Below, in pieces: positions 5,316-9,199 of a stretch of DNA of 9,199 nt. Source of the stretch: a bacterium UBA7470. Lineage in GTDB: Bacteria > Pseudomonadota > Gammaproteobacteria > Burkholderiales > Burkholderiaceae_C. Made by a program: the position numbers and the translations under genes. The notes beneath the pieces were generated by a model, which had not been told where the DNA came from, made no database searches, and worked only from the letters and a program-made list of their open reading frames with translations. Location of the stretch: NCBI GenBank assembly GCA_002479815.1, contig DLPA01000223.1, positions 1-9,199 on the forward strand. Reading direction: 5' to 3'. Numbering within the stretch: the stretch's first letter is position 1; each line of letters begins with the position of its first letter.

Positions 5316-8186
5316 ATGAGCGAGACTCAACACATTTACGGAGCCTTCAAAGGCAATTCGTACCTTTTCGGCGGCAACGCCCCTTACGTCGAAGAGATGT
5401 ATGAAAACTACCTCTCCAATCCGGGGAGTGTGCCTGATACGTGGCGCGACTACTTCGACGCGCTGCAAAACGTACCCGCCGTCGATGGCACGGACGCGCG
5501 CGATGTACCTCACCTGCCCGTCATCAATGCCTTCGCCGAACGCGCCAAACAAGGCACGACAAAAGTCGTTCTGGCCAATGCCGATTCTGAGATGGGCCGT
5601 AAACGTGTCGCCTCTCAGCAACTGATCGCGGCCTACCGCAACGTCGGAACCCGCTGGGCCAACTTAGACCCACTCAAGCGTTCCGAGCGCCCCAACATTC
5701 CTGAGTTGGATCCTTCTTTTTACGGTTTTTCTGACGCCGATTTAGAAACCGTCTTCAACACCAGCAACACCTTTTTTGGCAAAGACACGATGTCTTTGCG
5801 CGATTTGCTGAACGCCCTGCGTGAAACCTATTGCGGCACGATTGGTGCCGAGTTCATGCATACCACAGACCAACATCAAAAACGTTGGTGGCAACAAAAG
5901 CTGGAAAGCATTCGCAGCAAACCCAGTTTCAATGCAGACAAGAAAAAACACATCCTCAACCGCTTGACCGCTGCGGAAGGACTGGAGCGTTTCCTGCATA
6001 CCAAATACGTCGGACAAAAACGTTTCTCCCTCGAAGGTGGCGAGAGCTTCATTGCAGCGATGGATGAGCTGATTCAAGCAGCGGGTGCGCGTGGGGTGCA
6101 AGAAATCGTCATCGGCATGGCCCACCGTGGTCGTTTGAACGTGTTGGTCAACACCTTGGGCAAAATGCCCAAAGATTTGTTTGCCGAGTTCGATCACACC
6201 GCTCCCGAAGAATTGCCTGCGGGTGATGTGAAGTACCACCAAGGTTTCAGCTCTGACTTGGCTACCTCCGGCGGCCCTGTTCACTTATCTTTGGCTTTCA
6301 ACCCTTCTCACTTGGAAATCGTCAACCCTGTGGTCGAAGGCTCGGTGCGTGCGCGTATGGATCGCCGTGGCGATGCACGCGGCAGCCAAGTCTTGCCCGT
6401 GTTGGTGCATGGCGATGCGGCCTTTGGTGGTCAAGGTGTCAACCAAGAAACCTTGTGTTTGGCCCAAACCCGTGGCTACACCACCGGCGGTACGGTTCAC
6501 CTCATCATCAATAACCAGATCGGCTTTACCACGTCTGACCCACGCGATATGCGCTCCTCTGCGTATTGCACCGACATCGTGAAGATGGTGGAAGCGCCTG
6601 TGCTGCACGTCAATGGCGACGATCCAGAAGCCGTGGTGCTGGCGACGCAATTGGCCTTGGAATTCCGCATGGAATTTGGTCAAGATGTGGTCATCGACAT
6701 CACCTGCTTCCGCAAACTGGGCCACAACGAGCAAGACACGCCCAGCCTCACCCAACCGCTGATGTACAAAAAAATCGCCGCACATCCCGGCACACGCAAG
6801 TTGTACGGCGAGAAGCTGATCTCTCAAGGCGTGCTGGAGGCAAGTGGCCCAGATGACATGGTGAAAGCCTACCGTGCCGCCATGGACGCGGGTGAGCACA
6901 CCATCGACCCCGTTGTCAGCAACTTCAAAAGCAAGTATGCGGTGGACTGGTCTCCGTTTCTGGGTAAAAAATGGACAGAAGGTGGCGACACGGGCGTGCC
7001 TTTGGCGGAGTGGAAACGTTTGGCAGAAAAAGTCACCACCATTCCTTCTCACATCACCCCTCACCAACTGGTCAAAAAGGTCTATGACGACCGTGCTGCC
7101 ATGGGACGTGGTGATATTCCCATTGACTGGGGTATGGGCGAACACATGGCGTTCGCATCGCTGGTGGCGAGTGGCTACCCTGTGCGTTTGTCGGGTGAAG
7201 ACTCTGGACGAGGCACCTTCACGCACCGCCATGCGGTCATTCACGATCAAAGCCGTGAAAAATGGGACACCGGCACTTATGTCCCGTTGCAAAACGTGGC
7301 CGACGCGCAAGCTCCATTTGTGGTGATCGACTCCATCTTGTCAGAAGAAGCGGTCTTGGGTTTTGAGTACGGCTATGCCTCGAACGACCCCAACACCTTG
7401 GTGGTTTGGGAAGCCCAGTTTGGTGACTTTGCCAACGGTGCGCAAGTGGTGATCGACCAGTTCATCGCCTCTGGCGAGGTCAAATGGGGCCGTGTCAATG
7501 GCTTGACGATGATGTTGCCTCATGGCTACGAAGGTCAAGGCCCAGAACACTCCTCTGCCCGCGTCGAACGCTTCATGCAGTTGGCAGCTGATACCAATAT
7601 GCAGATCGTGCAACCCACCACAGCCAGCCAGATCTTCCATGTGCTGCGTCGCCAAATGGTGCGCAACCTTCGCAAACCTTTGGTGATCTTCACACCCAAG
7701 TCTTTGCTGCGCAACAAAGATGCAACCTCTCCGCTGTCTGAATTCACCCGTGGCAGCTTCCAAGCTGTGATGGGTGAAACCAAAGACATCAAGGCAGAAA
7801 AAGTCAAGCGCGTCGTGGCCTGCTCTGGCAAGGTGTATTACGACTTGGTGAAAAAGCGCGAAGAAAAAGGCATCGACGATGTGGCCATCATTCGTGTCGA
7901 ACAGCTTTATCCCTTCCCGCACAAAGCCTTTGGCGCTGAACTGAAAAAGTACCCCAAAGCCACTGAAATCGTGTGGTGCCAAGATGAGCCACAAAACCAA
8001 GGCGCATGGTTCTTCATTCAGCACAACATCCACGAAAACATGGCCGATGGTCAAAAGCTGGGCTATGCCGGGCGTGCTGCTTCAGCATCTCCTGCCGTGG
8101 GTTATGCCCACTTGCACCAAGACCAACAAAAGGCACTGGTGGAAGCGGCTTTTGCAAAACTCAAAGGTTTTGTGTTGACGAAGTAA
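5316..8186 (+). CDS. sucA: 2-oxoglutarate dehydrogenase E1 component
   Basis: A 956-residue thiamine-diphosphate enzyme, full length for SucA/OdhA. It decarboxylates 2-oxoglutarate and passes the succinyl group to the lipoyl domain of E2 in the TCA cycle. Seen in order: the N-terminal segment NSYLFGGNAPYVEEMYENYL (E1 tail that docks to the complex); FSLEGGESFI, then GMAHRGRLNVL with the conserved His at 270; HQGFSSDLATSGG and NPSHLEIVNPVVEGSVRA; and the ThDP/Mg motif starting GDAAF at 366-367 and ending NNQIGFTT at 399. Next come LGHNEQDTPS (468-477), SGEDSGRGTFTHRH, FEYGYASNDPNTLVVWEAQF with GDFANGAQ, and LPHGYEGQGPEHSSARVERF, then the C-terminal transketolase-like domain. No key residue appears lost. 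It is the first gene of a suc operon with sucB 84 nt downstream. Confidence 0.97.
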   Translation: MSETQHIYGAFKGNSYLFGGNAPYVEEMYENYLSNPGSVPDTWRDYFDALQNVPAVDGTDARDVPHLPVINAFAERAKQGTTKVVLANADSEMGRKRVASQQLIAAYRNVGTRWANLDPLKRSERPNIPELDPSFYGFSDADLETVFNTSNTFFGKDTMSLRDLLNALRETYCGTIGAEFMHTTDQHQKRWWQQKLESIRSKPSFNADKKKHILNRLTAAEGLERFLHTKYVGQKRFSLEGGESFIAAMDELIQAAGARGVQEIVIGMAHRGRLNVLVNTLGKMPKDLFAEFDHTAPEELPAGDVKYHQGFSSDLATSGGPVHLSLAFNPSHLEIVNPVVEGSVRARMDRRGDARGSQVLPVLVHGDAAFGGQGVNQETLCLAQTRGYTTGGTVHLIINNQIGFTTSDPRDMRSSAYCTDIVKMVEAPVLHVNGDDPEAVVLATQLALEFRMEFGQDVVIDITCFRKLGHNEQDTPSLTQPLMYKKIAAHPGTRKLYGEKLISQGVLEASGPDDMVKAYRAAMDAGEHTIDPVVSNFKSKYAVDWSPFLGKKWTEGGDTGVPLAEWKRLAEKVTTIPSHITPHQLVKKVYDDRAAMGRGDIPIDWGMGEHMAFASLVASGYPVRLSGEDSGRGTFTHRHAVIHDQSREKWDTGTYVPLQNVADAQAPFVVIDSILSEEAVLGFEYGYASNDPNTLVVWEAQFGDFANGAQVVIDQFIASGEVKWGRVNGLTMMLPHGYEGQGPEHSSARVERFMQLAADTNMQIVQPTTASQIFHVLRRQMVRNLRKPLVIFTPKSLLRNKDATSPLSEFTRGSFQAVMGETKDIKAEKVKRVVACSGKVYYDLVKKREEKGIDDVAIIRVEQLYPFPHKAFGAELKKYPKATEIVWCQDEPQNQGAWFFIQHNIHENMADGQKLGYAGRAASASPAVGYAHLHQDQQKALVEAAFAKLKGFVLTK

Positions 8187-8196
8187 TAGAAATGCG

Positions 8197-8239
8197 CTCA
8201 GTGCAACTTGTCTTTGAAGCAGAGACGCGATGCACTGAG
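8197..8239 (+). promoter_or_regulatory. Two-tier hairpin in the sucA-sucB spacer
   Basis: CTCAGTGCA (8197-8205) and TGCACTGAG (8231-8239) are a perfect 9-bp inverted repeat. Inside it, 8210-8215 can pair with 8221-8226 (one U-G pair) around a GAAGC loop. After the outer stem comes GGGCTTTAG with no real U-run, so full termination is unlikely. An mRNA processing or stability element, or partial attenuation between E1 and E2, fits better. The structure is seen; the role is inferred. Confidence 0.5.
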
Positions 8240-8270
8240 GGCTTTAGTAACGCATTGAAGGATAGAAAAA

Positions 8271-9199
8271 ATGGCAATCGTTGAAGTCAAGGTTCCCCAG
8301 TTGTCTGAGTCTGTGGCCGAAGCCACCTTGTTGCAGTGGAAGAAAAAGGCCGGTGAGGCTGTCGCTGCTGACGAAATTCTGATTGAAATCGAAACCGATA
8401 AAGTGGTGTTGGAAGTGCCGGCTCCTGCGGCTGGCGTGTTGGCTGAACTGGTGGTGGCCAATGGTGGTACGGTCGCATCCGACCAAGTGATCGCCAAGAT
8501 CGACACCGATGGCAAAGCCGGTGCGGCTGCACCTGCTGCCGCTGCTGCACCAGTCGCCGCTGCCGCCCCTGTGGCTGCGCCTAACAGCAACGCCAAAGCG
8601 GGCGTTGCCATGCCTGCTGCTGCCAAATTGATGGCTGACAACGGGCTGGCTGCTGGTTCTGTGGCGGGCACGGGCAAAGATGGTCGCGTGACCAAAGGTG
8701 ATGTCTTATCCGCCGTCGCTGCGGGCGCGAGCAAACCCGCTGCTGCGCCTGCCGTAGCGATTCCGACTGGTGTGCCTGCCAAAGCCTTGCCGCAAGTGGC
8801 TGGCCCTGCCGCACTGGACTTGGGTGATCGCCCCGAGCAACGTGTAGCGATGACTCGTCTGCGTGCGCGTGTCGCCGAGCGTTTGCTGCAATCGCAATCC
8901 ACCAACGCCATCCTGACCACGTTCAACGAAGTGAACATGGCCCCTGTGATGGAGATGCGTAAAAAATTCCAAGAAAAGTTTGAAAAAGAGCACGGTGTCA
9001 AGCTGGGCTTCATGAGCTTCTTCGTGAAAGCCGCTGTCCATGCACTGAAGAAATTCCCCGTGTTGAATGCATCGGTCGATGGCAACGACATCGTGTACCA
9101 CGGCTATTTCGACATCGGTATCGCGGTGGGTTCACCACGCGGCTTGGTCGTGCCGATTCTGCGCAACGCCGATCAAATGAGCTTTGCCGACATCGAGAA
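8271..9199 (+). CDS. sucB: 2-oxoglutarate dehydrogenase E2, dihydrolipoyllysine succinyltransferase (3'-truncated by window)
   Basis: 309 codons are present and the gene continues past the right edge. ATG 8271 has AAGGA (8258-8262) eight bases upstream. Seen: an N-terminal lipoyl domain (about 2-76) beginning AIVEVKVPQLSESVAEATLL, with the lipoylated lysine at 44 in EIETDKVVLEVPAP. An Ala/Pro-rich flexible linker (about 85-108) follows. The peripheral-subunit (E1/E3) binding domain covers about 112-148 (AMPAAAKLMADNGL, GTGKDGRVTKGDVL). After a second Ala/Pro linker, the catalytic acyltransferase domain begins near residue 183 (DRPEQRVAMTRLRARVAERL, TTFNEVNMAPVMEMR, GFMSFFVKAAVHAL). The catalytic His-x3-Asp-Gly motif lies beyond the window. 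There is one lipoyl domain, as usual for succinyltransferases. It transfers succinyl from E1 to CoA and forms the core of the complex. The KLGFMSFF and GSPRGLVVPILRNAD segments favour SucB over acetyltransferase. Confidence 0.95.
   Translation, partial: MAIVEVKVPQLSESVAEATLLQWKKKAGEAVAADEILIEIETDKVVLEVPAPAAGVLAELVVANGGTVASDQVIAKIDTDGKAGAAAPAAAAAPVAAAAPVAAPNSNAKAGVAMPAAAKLMADNGLAAGSVAGTGKDGRVTKGDVLSAVAAGASKPAAAPAVAIPTGVPAKALPQVAGPAALDLGDRPEQRVAMTRLRARVAERLLQSQSTNAILTTFNEVNMAPVMEMRKKFQEKFEKEHGVKLGFMSFFVKAAVHALKKFPVLNASVDGNDIVYHGYFDIGIAVGSPRGLVVPILRNADQMSFADIE

Noticed and set aside
6285..7310. 341-codon open frame antisense to sucA
   Set aside because: It lies wholly inside sucA, whose motifs are unmistakable. 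The antisense product is His/Arg/Val-rich with no recognisable motif, typical of a shadow of GC-biased codons.
8522..8600. GCTGC-rich stretch as a tandem DNA repeat
   Set aside because: It encodes the Ala/Pro flexible linker of E2 and reflects codon use, with no regular repeat unit.
8198..9091. 297-codon open frame antisense to sucB
   Set aside because: The low-complexity Ala/Thr/Ser product mirrors the Ala/Pro-rich E2 linkers on the other strand. No start signal or motif.

Overview
The window looks like a chromosomal segment of a betaproteobacterium, most likely Burkholderiales and probably Comamonadaceae-like. That placement is an inference from protein style: a proteobacterial-type GshA, a periplasmic FKBP with a VIPCWTEG signature, a sucA-sucB operon, and moderately high GC coding DNA with Shine-Dalgarno (SD) starts. 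No sequence search was run. Everything recognisable is housekeeping metabolism. I see no phage, CRISPR, toxin-antitoxin or defence genes, and no rRNA or tRNA.

Left part (1-2644, + strand): the 3' end of a Rieske-type ring-hydroxylating oxygenase alpha subunit is closed by a strong intrinsic terminator (735-776). Next come a DMT/EamA-family membrane transporter and a two-domain 3-mercaptopyruvate-type sulfurtransferase, only 12 nt apart and probably co-transcribed.

Middle (2642-2890): an AT-rich 249-bp block sits between the convergent sulfurtransferase and gshA genes. It is bounded by imperfect inverted repeats of about 45 bp and has no credible coding content. Its outermost bases are TAAAAAA on both strands, so the sulfurtransferase stop codon lies inside the repeat. 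This is the least ordinary structure in the window and may be a MITE-like element or a large bidirectional palindrome. gshA (glutamate-cysteine ligase, - strand) follows, divergent from a gene for a secreted FKBP-type prolyl isomerase.

Right part (5063-9199, + strand): a 253-bp leader carries an all-A/T palindrome, a weak -10-like hexamer and a perfect hairpin touching the SD of sucA. sucA encodes 2-oxoglutarate dehydrogenase E1. An 84-nt spacer with a two-tier hairpin separates it from sucB (E2 dihydrolipoyl succinyltransferase), which runs off the window. The two proteins form the core of the TCA-cycle 2-oxoglutarate dehydrogenase complex; the E3 gene would be expected downstream.

I did not find a convincing previously undescribed system. 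The points worth checking are the inverted-repeat element, an orphan coding-like tail beyond gshA, and the RNA structures of the suc operon.
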